Positions 10,297-19,624 of a stretch of DNA of 36,600 nucleotides are shown here, one piece after another. Positions within the stretch are counted from its first letter, which is position 1; each line of letters begins with the position of its first letter. Both the position numbers and the translations under genes were made by a program. The notes below the pieces were generated by a model, which searched no databases, was not told where the DNA came from, and saw nothing but the letters and a program-made list of their open reading frames with translations. The stretch covers positions 1 through 36,600 of the forward strand of contig WION01000529.1 in the NCBI GenBank assembly GCA_015039365.1, read 5' to 3'. This stretch comes from Amanita rubescens. Lineage: Eukaryota > Basidiomycota > Agaricomycetes > Agaricales > Amanitaceae.

Positions 10297-10414
10297 AACG
10301 CGTCCACATACAATTCCATAGGTAAAGAGGTCATCCAGCTGATAGGGCCAAGGCAATGTCTGCTAGCTGTGTACGGCTTTTATACGGAATGACGTGTGAA
10401 TTTCAGGAATATTG

Positions 10415-10560
10415 GATTACAAGCACCACCACGTTCAGTGATAAACTTCGCGTTACAAGCACCGCCATTGTTGTTCACGAAACGAAACACCGCCATATTT
10501 AATGGAGTATTTTTGTTATGGCAAGCACCGCCACCATTCTTTAGAGGCACTGCCACGGTA
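10415..10560 (-). promoter_or_regulatory. Repeated GGCGGTGCTTGTAA motif upstream of ZF copy 2
   Basis: Four to five copies of the motif (plus-strand cores ACAAGCACCACCA near 10,418; ACAAGCACCGCCA near 10,456; ACACCGCCA near 10,488; CAAGCACCGCCACCA near 10,524; GCACTGCCA near 10,552) occur 120-260 nt upstream of the ZF start. Spacing is 30-40 nt. One minus-strand frame through them reads a GGACN-type peptide repeat, but it lacks a convincing gene context. Confidence 0.4.
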
Positions 10561-10841
10561 CATCTCGTATGGGACAACGAGATACACGTGCTGGCACTGT
10601 TGCAGAACCTAATCCCAGCGGGGAACAAAAAAAAGCAATGAGACGAACGTTCGAAGGCCCATCAACGACCTTAAAAAAGTCTTGGCAGCTCCAGCGCCCC
10701 TTGACGATTCTACACACCATTGCATTGTGATTGTATTGTCCCTTTGAAACCTGCATGACAAGTGTAACAATCCAATATGGCGAGAGACACATGGCTAGTA
10801 TGACAAAATGGTGGGAATACGTCTGGTCACATTCGTTAGTT

Positions 10842-11394
10842 TCATAGAATAAACATGAATTGCATAAATTTATACAACACATCAATGTCCCGGCCTCCCA
10901 ACGGATCTCCCCGTTCTCGCCTCGAAGGTATCACAGATCTCCATATCTTAAGGTCTGGCTCGAGGAACTCTTGAACTTCTTCGATATCAAAGGGGAGTCG
11001 ACTAGGCGGATCTCTCGAGCTCAGAATCGTTTCCCCATCCTTGCCATATGCCTGGTCAATAATAAGTATCCAACAATATTTACCGTCTTTCCTGCTCTCT
11101 GGATATTTTGCAAAGACTAGAGAAAAGTTATCATTCGCCAGGTCGCACCACCCGCAGACAACATGCATAAGTCCCGTCTCGTTTTCTGGACAAGTTAAAG
11201 GATCGAGGCCAATAGCTTTTGAAACTGCTTGGCGGCTAAGAGCATAGCCTTTGACCCAACGCGCCTGACAACACCGAGCTTGTTTTAGCACAAATTGGTA
11301 AAGCTACGGATGGACTTACGTTCTCTTCTCTCCACTTCTCCCGCCTCGATTCCTTGGACTCATCTATAAGCGGCTTAGGTTCTTTATCTGGCAT
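10842..11394 (-). CDS. Uncharacterised protein Y, copy 3 (165 aa, shifted C-terminus)
   Basis: Exon 1 (11,394-11,320, 25 codons) starts MPDKEPKP and ends WREEN; exon 2 (11,264-10,842) starts ARWVKGYAL. The body matches copies 1 and 2 (WILIIDQAYGKDGE, SSRDPPSRLPFDI, EPDLKIWRS). After KIWRSVIP a one-base insertion relative to copies 1 and 2 (near 10,920) shifts the frame, so the protein ends in about 25 novel residues rather than the conserved GRP end. An in-frame extension upstream of the start is open here but not in the other copies, so the ATG common to all three was chosen. Function unknown. Confidence 0.55.
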
Positions 11395-11429
11395 TCTCTG
11401 TAGCTGAAATTTGAAATCTTTAGGCTTGT

Positions 11430-12560
11430 GGCCGTCAGTGCATTTTCCGTGATAATATACAATGATATTCACCCTTGTGAGGAGGAAGCGAGCGCAGAGC
11501 TGGGCCCGTTGCCCTTTTTTATGGTATAATTGTGTTACATAAAAGTCAAACGGTGAAGTTGAACAAAACGCTTACTAATGCTTACATAATTCAGACCTTG
11601 CAGAGCCAACTAGTACCGGAAAGGCTTTGTCGGGCATCCTCCTGAAAATACCCGTCGGTCATTCTGCCTCTCGAGCGTATCCTTGCACTGAGCGCGGAAC
11701 TCGTCAATACACGCTGCACAATCTGAATATCGCCCGCATTTGCAATGCGACTGGACAATGAGTAAGTTTATGAGGAGGGAAAAGTTACGCGCAGCCGGAG
11801 AGTTCGGAACCGCCATATACGGACAAGACAGTTTCTAACAGATTCTGCGCACCGGGAAAGTTTTCTCTTGTTGCGGTACCGAGCTTCCTTTTTTCCATCG
11901 AAAGGTCACCCAGTTCGAGTTCACCGATTAAGGTAGCTCGTTGGCCCAGACGAGCGGGGGAGCCATTGCACTTCGAAATCCCGATCTGCGAGTCCGAGTA
12001 TGAGGCAGTCGCCATGTTAAACTCTTGAATCGTCGGCTTCCAAACCGTCTGGGGAAAGTGATGGGTCTTCTACGATGAATGGATCGTTGGAGTCATGAGC
12101 AGCTTTGGAGGAGGCAAAGGTGGGAACCGGTGCCGGGTCAGACGGTGGAGGATCAGCATTTCCGAGTTCAGGTAGTTGCTGTGAAGGATGTTCGCTCAGC
12201 GCTGGATGGGGGATTGGAAGGATCCGTGTAAGGATTATGGATGCAGGGCGGCTCCGGGCCTGCGTCGTGTCACTCCCTACTCCACCTTATCCATCTCCGC
12301 CTGTCTGCGCTCCGTTCACATGTCTCCGACCATTCAGTACGTTCACAGTGAATGATGCAAACGCATGTGCGCGCGCAGGATCGTCAACACTTCCGCATGA
12401 ACTGAGGCTTTCCATTTCGTACAGCTTATCGCTAGCCCTTGCTGTGCACTCGAAAAACCATTTGTGAGTGGCCGTGGGTAAGGTGGTTCCCAGAAGCATT
12501 GGAGAAGCATTGCCTGAACGGTGAAATTGACACAAGATCTGACTAACGAGATACTACTTG
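11430..12560 (-). pseudogene. Degenerate upstream part of Y region, copy 3
   Basis: Minus-strand blocks: a start-like MLLGTTLPTATHKWFFECT then ARASDKLYEMESL (about 12,500-12,405), SNDPFIVEDPSL (about 12,090), and CKCGRYSDCAACIDEFR with QCKDTLERQ (about 11,740-11,670). The last block carries a C-x-C...C-x2-C pattern and is open here but interrupted by a stop in copies 1 and 2. Exons cannot be joined with confidence. Confidence 0.4.
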
Positions 12561-12659
12561 AGATCGCTATTAGATCGCAGGACTAGGAAGCCAAGAGTAA
12601 ACCATGAGACATGCCCACGATGTGAAGCTGTTCAAGCCTATTGATGCCGCAAATCCGTG

Positions 12660-13340
12660 TCCGCAATGCAGGTGATTCTTGTAGCACTGGTGGAATTTTC
12701 CTCGTCGTTCCGAGTCAGCGGTTGGTGGGGCGTAGCAACATAGGATAACTTTAGACCTCAAGGCCTCATGGCCTGACAGCTGTCGCACTGGCGAACGTTT
12801 AGGCGAGTGCGTTAAAGACACGTACCGTTTTCCCCTTTCACTTCTTCCTCTTTAGCGTGGTGAGGCATTGGTTGAGGCCATTATCGACGTGCCTTGAGTC
12901 TCGCGAGTTTCTGAGTGAGAGTTGCACTGCAGTTCGGGACAAGAAGGTAGAAGGATCACCAATGAGAAAAAGTCGGTGTTTTGGAACGCTAAAATATGTG
13001 CGCAGGAAGGTTGGCTTGTTACAGCTCCGTCGCGGTGGTCGGCGGACGAATAGAGGAATAGACGGAGATAAGGGGATGAGTGCAGGTGATGAGGATGAAT
13101 CTGGACAATCATAATGCGACGGATTAGAGAAATGTATTAACTATCTACGTACGAATCTACGGACGCCTTTTCACTCGCACCTTCCGCCCCTGAACATATC
13201 GCCAACAAGAAGAAGGAAGACGCATACGACGTATACGCGTGGGAAGATGCATACTGTCACGATTCACAGTGTACACTGCTGTTTCCTCAAACGCTACCTC
13301 CTGGTGAATCGTGTTTCTTTTCGCCCTCCTTTACGCTGAC
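12660..13340. other. Intergenic, nothing recognised
   Basis: Two opposite-strand open frames of about 85 codons overlap at 12,852-13,114; neither resembles a known protein. The last 200 bases are the likely promoter of the gene at 13,358 and are CT-rich just before its start. Confidence 0.45.
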
Positions 13341-13357
13341 TTCTCAACGTCTTAGTG

Positions 13358-13705
13358 ATGACGAAGCGAACCCTCTACATCAAGGGATATAAGCTCGACC
13401 GCCAGAAGATACGCAACACGTTTCCTAGGGAAGACCACGAGCCAGACGAAAACTACGAACTCGCTTGGTATCGGCTCATTGTCGAGGGCATTCCAGAAAC
13501 TGCCTACAAGTATGTTGGATGTGGAGTGGAGCCTGATGGTCACTTGAACTTGGTGCTTGTCCTTGATGACGGCTATGACAAGTCGAAGATGAAGGAGATC
13601 GGTGTCAAGCCCCCTGAGACTCTTCCTCAGCAGGCACTCCAACTTTTAACGCCTGGCATCTGGCCGTCTAGCGACCAGGACCCTGAGGAAGAAGAGGGCG
13701 ACTGA
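13358..13705 (+). CDS. Uncharacterised 115-aa acidic protein
   Basis: A single uninterrupted frame starts MTKRTLYIKGYKLDR at ATG 13,358 and ends with a run of Glu/Asp before TGA. The composition is charged and soluble, with LNLVLVLDDGYDKSK as the most structured-looking part. There is no signal peptide, membrane segment or recognised domain. The codon-level texture (few rare-looking stretches, clear start, CT-rich leader upstream) looks genic rather than accidental. It is the only plus-strand gene in the left 14 kb, and cassette debris begins about 40 bp after its stop. Function unknown. Confidence 0.6.
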   Translation: MTKRTLYIKGYKLDRQKIRNTFPREDHEPDENYELAWYRLIVEGIPETAYKYVGCGVEPDGHLNLVLVLDDGYDKSKMKEIGVKPPETLPQQALQLLTPGIWPSSDQDPEEEEGD

Positions 13706-13744
13706 CCAGCTTTACAACAATACTCCCTTTCGAACCGTGTTGAC

Positions 13745-14350
13745 AATAGCTCTAAATCGCAATGCATCGCTGGCTCAGCCACCTTACCTGACCCTTGATA
13801 GTACGACAAAATGGTGGGGAATACGTCCCATCATCATGTTCGTTGGTCTCATAGAATAAACACGATTTGCATAAACAACGTTCCGGCCTCCGTGGTTCAG
13901 TTCCACGCCTGTCAAAACTTTGAGTCTAGGTACTGTTATCGTGAGTGGCAGAAGGGCAATGAAAACGTCAACGAACCCTGTCGCCTCGGGAGGCGGGGAT
14001 TGTTGCACCGTGCCAAATTAGATGGAAATGAAGCGTGACTGCCACGCAATTCAAGTTCACCGGTTAAGGTAGCTTGTCCGAGGTCCAGATGAGCTGGGAT
14101 ACTCCGGAGGTGCCATTGCGCTTCGAAATCCGATCTGCAAGTGAGGCGGTCACCATGTTGAACTCTTGGACTGTCGGCTTCCATGCCGTCTGGCGCAAGT
14201 GATGAACTAGATCTTCTACGGTGACCAAATCATTGGAGCCATGAGCGACTTTGAAAAAGGCGTAGGGTGGGAACTCTGGGATAATCGTCAGCATTTTGTT
14301 CAAATACTATAGTTGCTGTGAAGGCTATCCGCTGGGTTGAGGATTGGAAG
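13745..14350. repeat. Cassette debris (copy 4): inverted ZF fragment plus Y fragments
   Basis: 13,745-13,800 (plus strand) matches the coding strand of the ZF linker exon (CAATGCATCGC...CAGC...CCTTACCTGA), so it is inverted relative to all other copies. 13,803-13,890 matches the Y 3' flank (10,803-10,890). 14,055-14,350 matches 11,925-12,200 on the minus strand, including the NDLVTVEDL counterpart of NDPVIVEDPS. No intact gene remains. Confidence 0.6.
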
Positions 14351-14359
14351 GATCCGTGA

Positions 14360-14580
14360 TGGGTAAATCGAATCTGCGGGTATTAGGACATATAAGACTC
14401 TAGTAGAAGGCGGGTCAGTCAGAGTAATGTTACATATTACATAATCATCAATACTCAATCTCTCCTATTCAACGTTGCACCTATTGCGATGAAGTCCAAC
14501 AGGTCCAACAGGTCCTTTCCTATTTTAAACTCTAGACTTCGCCCACCTCTTGTTCGGTACTTTCCTCCAGTATTACCCAC
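14360..14580. promoter_or_regulatory. Upstream region of the Crinkler-type gene
   Basis: No gene. An in-frame ATG at 14,489 precedes the preferred start at 14,582, but the extra residues are low-complexity. No clear TATA box was identified. Confidence 0.35.
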
Positions 14581-14581
14581 T

Positions 14582-17447
14582 ATGTCTCCACACAAATCTC
14601 GATATCGCTGGTGTTTGGTGGAAGGCGATCCACAACCATACGACGTCTTCGACATTCCGATTGGTGCCAACGTCGCTCGATTGAAGGCGATGATAAAGAA
14701 GAGAATCGAATGTCTCCATGACACATGCGCTGACCGCCTGAAGCTTTTGAAGGTCATTTCCTTAATACCAAGGGCGTGCGCCTTCTGACTTTCTCTTTCA
14801 GCTCAATATGATGGTTCCTATCGATCCAGATCATAGTCTCGCGCAGCGATTAGCGGACCTGGGTAACGTCGACGCTTATTTGACAGAGTTGAGTTCTGGA
14901 GAAAAAGTGGGGGTGCTATTTCCCAAACCGCCTTCCAGAGACCATCTCCACATCGTGGTTCAGCGCCCTGGGGTTGCACCGTCTGGTGGGTACTGCTGGC
15001 TCATTATTTATGTACGAGCAGAACTGACGATATCGTTGAACTTCTCACTTCACTTGCACATTCTTGTTTCAATCGTCCTCATCGCTCCTATCTCAACACA
15101 CGTCATCTTTCCCACCGCTATCTCTTTCTCAGCCTCTTGGAAGCGCAAGGAGGTCGGTGGGAATGCCCGGGACGCACAGACCCGTTGTGCCGCTATTCGT
15201 ACAGCGATCCAAGCCATGCCTGATAATCTGGACTTGTCCGATCCTTCGACATTTAAAGACCTTCCTTGCCCTTCGCCGCTTTTAATGCCTCCCGAGTGCT
15301 TTGAAGTTAAGGAAATCGATGGCGTTGAATGCTTTGAATACATGGGGAGATCTCAGTTTCACGAATTGCAAGAGCGTATCAAGGACAAGAATTTTCAGAA
15401 GGGAGCTGAAAGCATATACCTGTACGGGACTTCTGGTTCAGGGAAATCACATCTCCTTGCTGCGCTTGTGTATCACCTCGTTCGTGAAGGACAACGCGTC
15501 TTTTACATTCCAGATTGCTCCAGCTTGCTTCTGGATCCGGCAAAGACAATGTGGGATGCATACCACTTCGCGTACAACTGCTCGCCTGATCTCAGAACCA
15601 CAGAAAGTGTCGAGACATTGATTGATTCGATGAGGACGGATCCAGATGTCTACATCATCGTCGACCAAGTGAACGCTTTGGAGTCCACAAAGACTGATAG
15701 CCGCAGAGAAGCCAAAAACCGGGTATTAGGTTGGCTTGGCAACTTGAGATCCAGCCATCGATACATATTTAGCGCTCCAGCTAACGAAGCTTCCAATCGA
15801 GACGCTGAAAAAAGGCAAAATGGAATTTCGGTTTTCTCGATATTTGGAGGGATGAGCCAGGTATGCTGATGCCTTCACATTGTTCCATACAATACTCATG
15901 CCCCATAGGATGAAACCAATCAGTGGTTTAAGTGGCATGGCCATCGAATTCCATCATTGTCAGATAAACAACGGCAACACGTCGTCTACGCGTTTCGACG
16001 CTCAGATGTCTTTTAAGGAAAAGGGTCGTTCACGAGAGGGAAGGGTATAGTTTTCACTTGAGTGAGCCTTTGAGTTAAAAACGGATGGGCGAAGCCCCCG
16101 GGAGGGACTCCCGGCCCGAAACGCTGGGGGTCGGCAAGGCGAGCTGTGAGGGCGGGTGGGCGCCGAGCAGGTCAGCCTTTCGACCTTTCAAAAGCGCGTC
16201 GGACTAAGAAGGGAGGAAGACGTCTGAAGGGCGGCTTATCTTCCTTAGTACGGACCTGAGAGAGGGAGTGGCGGGTGGGGCGCGAAAAGATCCGGAAGCT
16301 GCTGTAACGCAACCGAGGAGCTCTAATGGCGCGTCACGAGAGCGAGCTGGAGTCGGTCACGTCGGGTCTCGCTGTCTTGATGTGGCAGGAAAGAGAAGGG
16401 AGACCGTGGCACAGCCACTTCGCTACCTCACACTTAGACTACATTCTACGCCACGCCTCATCCCTCGGCTAGCTTAGAATTACCAAATATCTCACGGGTC
16501 GCATTCCGCTTCTGCTATGTTGCCTTTTCAAGATCACCGACTTTTCTGAACCTGAATTCAGGAACACCCCCGTTCTGCATAATGTCAAGTCTGATGTTGA
16601 CGAATTCGCTAGAACCAACCTTATGTTGCTAAAGGGGTTGAACAAGGAAAAGTAATGCATCCCGTTATTTCCCTTTCCATTCAAGTTAATATTTCATAAT
16701 AGGTATCTCGAGATCATGACGGCATGTGTCCGGGGTGATCGTGTTGAATCCGACGACCAAAAATTGTATGATTTGCGGCACTTTTATGTCGACACCAAAA
16801 GAATTGGACGTTTTACATGCGGAGTTGCCTTCGAGGCAATGGTGTCCATATTGCGAACACATGACAATACTCTATTTGTGGACGGTTTGTGGTACGTAGT
16901 GGTTTCAGGATCCGACAATCCCGTTGTTCAGGGATTCTTGGCTGAGCAAATTTGTCTTAGCCACATTGCTGCTAAAGGTCTAACCGTTGTCAATCCAAAG
17001 CTTAAACAAATGTCTACTGCAAGTTTCAAGACACAGCCGAACTTCGACCATCATCTCTCGTCTGATCACGACGTCTGTCTGTATATCCCGGATGACTACA
17101 ACTTCATGGCTGTGGATGGTGTCATACTGTTGTTGAATCGTACCTCCAAGAAGGCCACTGTGTTCTCCATCCAATTCACGCTATCCCAGAATCATAAGCA
17201 ATCAGATAAGGATTTCCACGAGAAGTTGTGGTCGACGTGGACCGAGCCAATAGCCTCAGCTGGGTTCAAGGTTCGTTCAACTTTTGTCTGGATAGACAAA
17301 GAGCAACCGTCAGAACATGTTGAAGATAAAGTAGTCAAAAAGCTACGATCTGGCCGTAAGATTGTTCACCCTAAATATTCTGTGATTCATGTGGGTGCAA
17401 AAGCGGTTCATCCAAGACTCGCTTATGCCCTTGGCATTGAGCAGTAG
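14582..17447 (+). pseudogene. Crinkler (CRN)-family effector/toxin-like gene, interrupted
   Basis: Exon 1 (14,582-14,752) and exon 2 (14,802-14,989) encode the Crinkler N-terminal ubiquitin-like header (WCLVEGDPQPYDVF; then the LADLGNVDAYL region). A P-loop NTPase follows in 15,133-15,860: Walker A GTSGSGKSH (15,426) and a Walker-B-like VYIIVDQ. Exon 15,909 onward continues the NTPase tail, then the frame stops at 16,017. The expected continuation (LTGRIPLLL) resumes near 16,479. After an intron at 16,652-16,702, the C-terminal domain (16,703-17,447) has LYDLRHFYVD and FSIQFTLSQNHK, resembling the restriction-endonuclease-fold domain of Crinkler proteins. The roughly 490-bp interruption has no simple in-phase splice solution, so the gene is probably inactive. 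The short intron at 14,990-15,021 and the one at 15,066-15,132 are less certain. Family members act as nuclear, host- or rival-directed toxins; that role is not tested here. Confidence 0.75.
15985..16478. mobile_element. GC-rich non-coding insertion in the Crinkler gene
   Basis: Sequence unrelated to the flanking coding exon separates two halves of a conserved NTPase segment. It includes strong short hairpins: GGGC-GAA-GCCC (16,087-16,097) and CCGGGAG-GGA-CTCCCGG (16,098-16,114). There is no convincing ORF, poly-A tail or long terminal inverted repeat. TCTACGC occurs near both ends (about 15,984 and 16,445), but excising between them does not restore frame, so a target-site duplication is unproven. 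It may be a small non-autonomous element or an unusually long intron. Confidence 0.4.
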
Positions 17448-17449
17448 TT

Positions 17450-18420
17450 TGCTCAGATACTGTGACACAAAGTACTATATAAAAGTAATGTAATAAATGC
17501 TGAGAATACTGGTACTTGCGAGACCCGGTGCTGGTGTCACACCCTTTCAACGCATTTTACATGGGATTAGTATGCTCATCGATATAAACTAAGGAGGTCC
17601 AGGGTGTCCTGGGACGGATTCTTCCTCTCACGAAGGGCATACACGACGCTCAAGACAATCGTTCTGCTCATGTTGGACCGTGATGCTCGGATGCAGTACA
17701 AATTGGCAGTTTGTACACCGTCTTTGGACTTTTATGCACGCTGTAGACAACTGGCCAATATTACTACTAGTTAAGTAGATTTTTGAGGGGATTTATGTGC
17801 TCGCATCACCTTAATCTCCCACCACAGACAGTCTGGTCGTCTGTTCATCGCCCGGTTCGCACCCGCACGTACATCTACAGCCTCGGCACTTCAGGCAGCA
17901 CGAGCACACTGAGTAGTGGAAGTGAGAGCCAGGCCGCATTGATATGACAGCAGGTGAGTGCTTCTCCATTCGAGTTAGAGAATTTACGCTCCTGTCCAAC
18001 TACACAGAACCATTCATCACTCGGAGATATGCCAAGCTAGATGCAAAAGGCGAGAAGAAACCGCGGGTGAGTTCCAGGTTACGGCCTATGTCAACGACAA
18101 GTATTAAGGCTAAGCAACCGCACTCTACAACCAATGCCTTCCTCTGTTCACCATATTTTCAGTATCCTCAGTCCGGCTCATCCTCCCCAGGCTTCCCACA
18201 GAGCCGCTTACTCGCTACCGTATCCTCCATTGCGAGCTCCATTCCACATCTGATAACTTGAACTTCAGCTCATATCCCAATCAAATACCCATTTGAGTTA
18301 CAGAGTTTACTATACCGGCAGTGCGGTCAGATCCTCCGAAGATCTAGCCTTTAGAGAGCGCTGAACGTCCAGCCAACATCTTATCACATCACCCCGTATC
18401 AGATTCGTTTTGGTTCCTAC
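17450..18420. other. Stretch without a recognisable gene
   Basis: Holds the Crinkler-gene 3' flank, one member of a direct-repeat pair (17,552-17,588) and a 105-codon open frame (17,944-18,261) without recognisable features. The 3' half should contain the RING gene promoter. Confidence 0.45.
17552..17588 (+). repeat. Direct repeat, left member (37 bp)
   Basis: Contains CATGGGATTAGTATG followed by CTCATCGATATAAA. It matches 19,417-19,454 with one substitution and one inserted base, 1.87 kb apart, in the same orientation. Weaker similarity continues about 35 bp further. The pair brackets the RING gene. Confidence 0.8.
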
Positions 18421-18429
18421 CCGCAAGTA

Positions 18430-19249
18430 ATGCTAGTTCTCGGAGCCGACTCATCATGCGACATCTGCCTAGATCATTTCGCTGATGGTCAAAAAGTACC
18501 ACACGTAATACGCTGCGGCCACGTTTTTTGTCTTGAGTAAGCGCATCTGTCGCCTCACCTTGTGCAAACTAGTTCACTGTAGCTCCGTGCAGCTGCGCCA
18601 GCAATTTCTCTCCGCCCTGAATGTCCATTATGTCGAACGCCATATGAATATGGGACGTGGCTGAAGCTCCATGCTGATATGTCTGCTCTCACAACCACGA
18701 GTTCGGAATCTTCGGATACAGAGGTTCGAAGGCTTCAAGATGTGATCAGAGAGAATGTCGACTCGGAAACAACAGAAGTATATATACGACAGTTGCTTTA
18801 TGAATGTCAGAAATTTCTGGAGGAACAGCCAAATTCGACGGTTTGCTTCTAATCTATTTCGTATTCGTTATCTGATTCGTAGTCCATATCTAATAGCACG
18901 AAGATTTACAAACGACTTGCCGATTATTATCTCACCTGTGTGATGTGAAGAGGAATTTGCACTCGCAGAGCATTGAAATGGAATCACTGCAGGATAAGAT
19001 TGTACAGCTCACCACCGAGAAAGAAGAGGCATCAAGAAACGATCATGATCAAGAACAACAAACCGCTCAGCTGGCAAAGGATAAGTCCGAGTTGCAGGCT
19101 AGGCTTTCGGCATCAGAGAGTCTCTGTCAATCTCTTTTAGAGTGCGTCCTTACTCATTCCCAATTGTGATTCCGCTTACTGAAATATCTATTCAAAGGCA
19201 AGTAAGCGCTTTTCAACTATATGATGACTCGAACGCATCAGCAGAGTAG
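18430..19249 (+). pseudogene. RING-finger / coiled-coil protein, one-base frameshift
   Basis: Exon 1 (18,430-18,536) reads CDICLDHF...CGHVFCL. The next exon opens after GTGCAG at 18,593 and supplies CASNFSPP then ECPLCRTPYEYG, completing a C3HC4 RING (C-x2-C, C-x-H-x2-C-x2-C, C-x2-C). One extra base (T at about 18,618) separates CASNFSPP from ECPLC, so the RING cannot be read in one frame. Downstream, SSDTEVRRLQDVI to about 18,840 and a Glu/Gln/Lys-rich coiled coil (18,945-19,141; KIVQLTTEKEEA) follow, then a last exon 19,198-19,249. The join between 18,840 and 18,945 is uncertain. RING proteins of this layout are usually E3 ubiquitin ligases. It may be a recent pseudogene or a base error in the assembly. 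Confidence 0.6.
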
Positions 19250-19416
19250 TTACGTTACCAAGGCCTATGGTGGCCCTAACCAGGAGAGTCGTCATCGAGG
19301 AACAGAGGTATTCAAGCTGGTATTTTCAATTTCACTTTTACTCTTACCATGTCTTTTTTTTGTTGTCATTGAAATGAATCTGACCGTACTAGTATATCCG
19401 CAGGTTTTAAAGCGTG

Positions 19417-19454
19417 GCATTTTCCATGGGATTAGTATGCCTCATCGATATAAA
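19417..19454 (+). repeat. Direct repeat, right member (38 bp)
   Basis: Partner of 17,552-17,588; reads CCATGGGATTAGTATGCC then TCATCGATATAAA. It lies about 170 bp beyond the RING gene's last exon. Confidence 0.8.
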
Positions 19455-19624
19455 ATAAGATGTGTTCTGTTGAACGGACAAGATTCACTTCGATCGCAAA
19501 ACAAGGACGCCGCAAGGTTAATCTAGCTCCAATGTCTAACGCCAGCATGTTAAGATATATAATTACAACATCGAATTAACGATTCGAAACAAGTATCGCA
19601 TTACCTGGTCTTTCGTGCCGAACT

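Larger units (their letters stand above)
7430..10665 (-). repeat. Cassette copy 2, the most complete (promoter repeats + ZF + Y)
   Basis: This 3.2-kb copy contains, in minus-strand order, the GGCGGTGCTTGTAA repeat block (10,560-10,415), the ZF gene (10,296-9366), decayed Y upstream sequence (9240-8330), the Y C-terminal exons (8042-7543) and the conserved 3' flank. It abuts copy 3 at about 10,670-10,716. Confidence 0.8.
10716..12660 (-). repeat. Cassette copy 3 (Y only)
   Basis: Contains the Y C-terminal exons and the upstream region but no ZF gene. Homology to copies 1 and 2 ends near 12,650. The 3' flank (about 10,716-10,840) matches 1730-1860. Confidence 0.75.

Noticed and set aside
10380..10628. 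GGACN peptide repeats on the minus strand
   Set aside because: The in-frame repeats come from the DNA motif. The parallel block at 480-720 breaks the frame, so a regulatory or minisatellite reading is preferred over a protein.
16080..16140. Possible self-cleaving ribozyme (hairpins plus GAAAC)
   Set aside because: The hammerhead core CUGANGA is absent and no delta-type nested pairing could be drawn.
17811..17999. Cysteine-rich 62-codon minus-strand frame
   Set aside because: No signal peptide, no conserved spacing, no homologous copy; probably chance.
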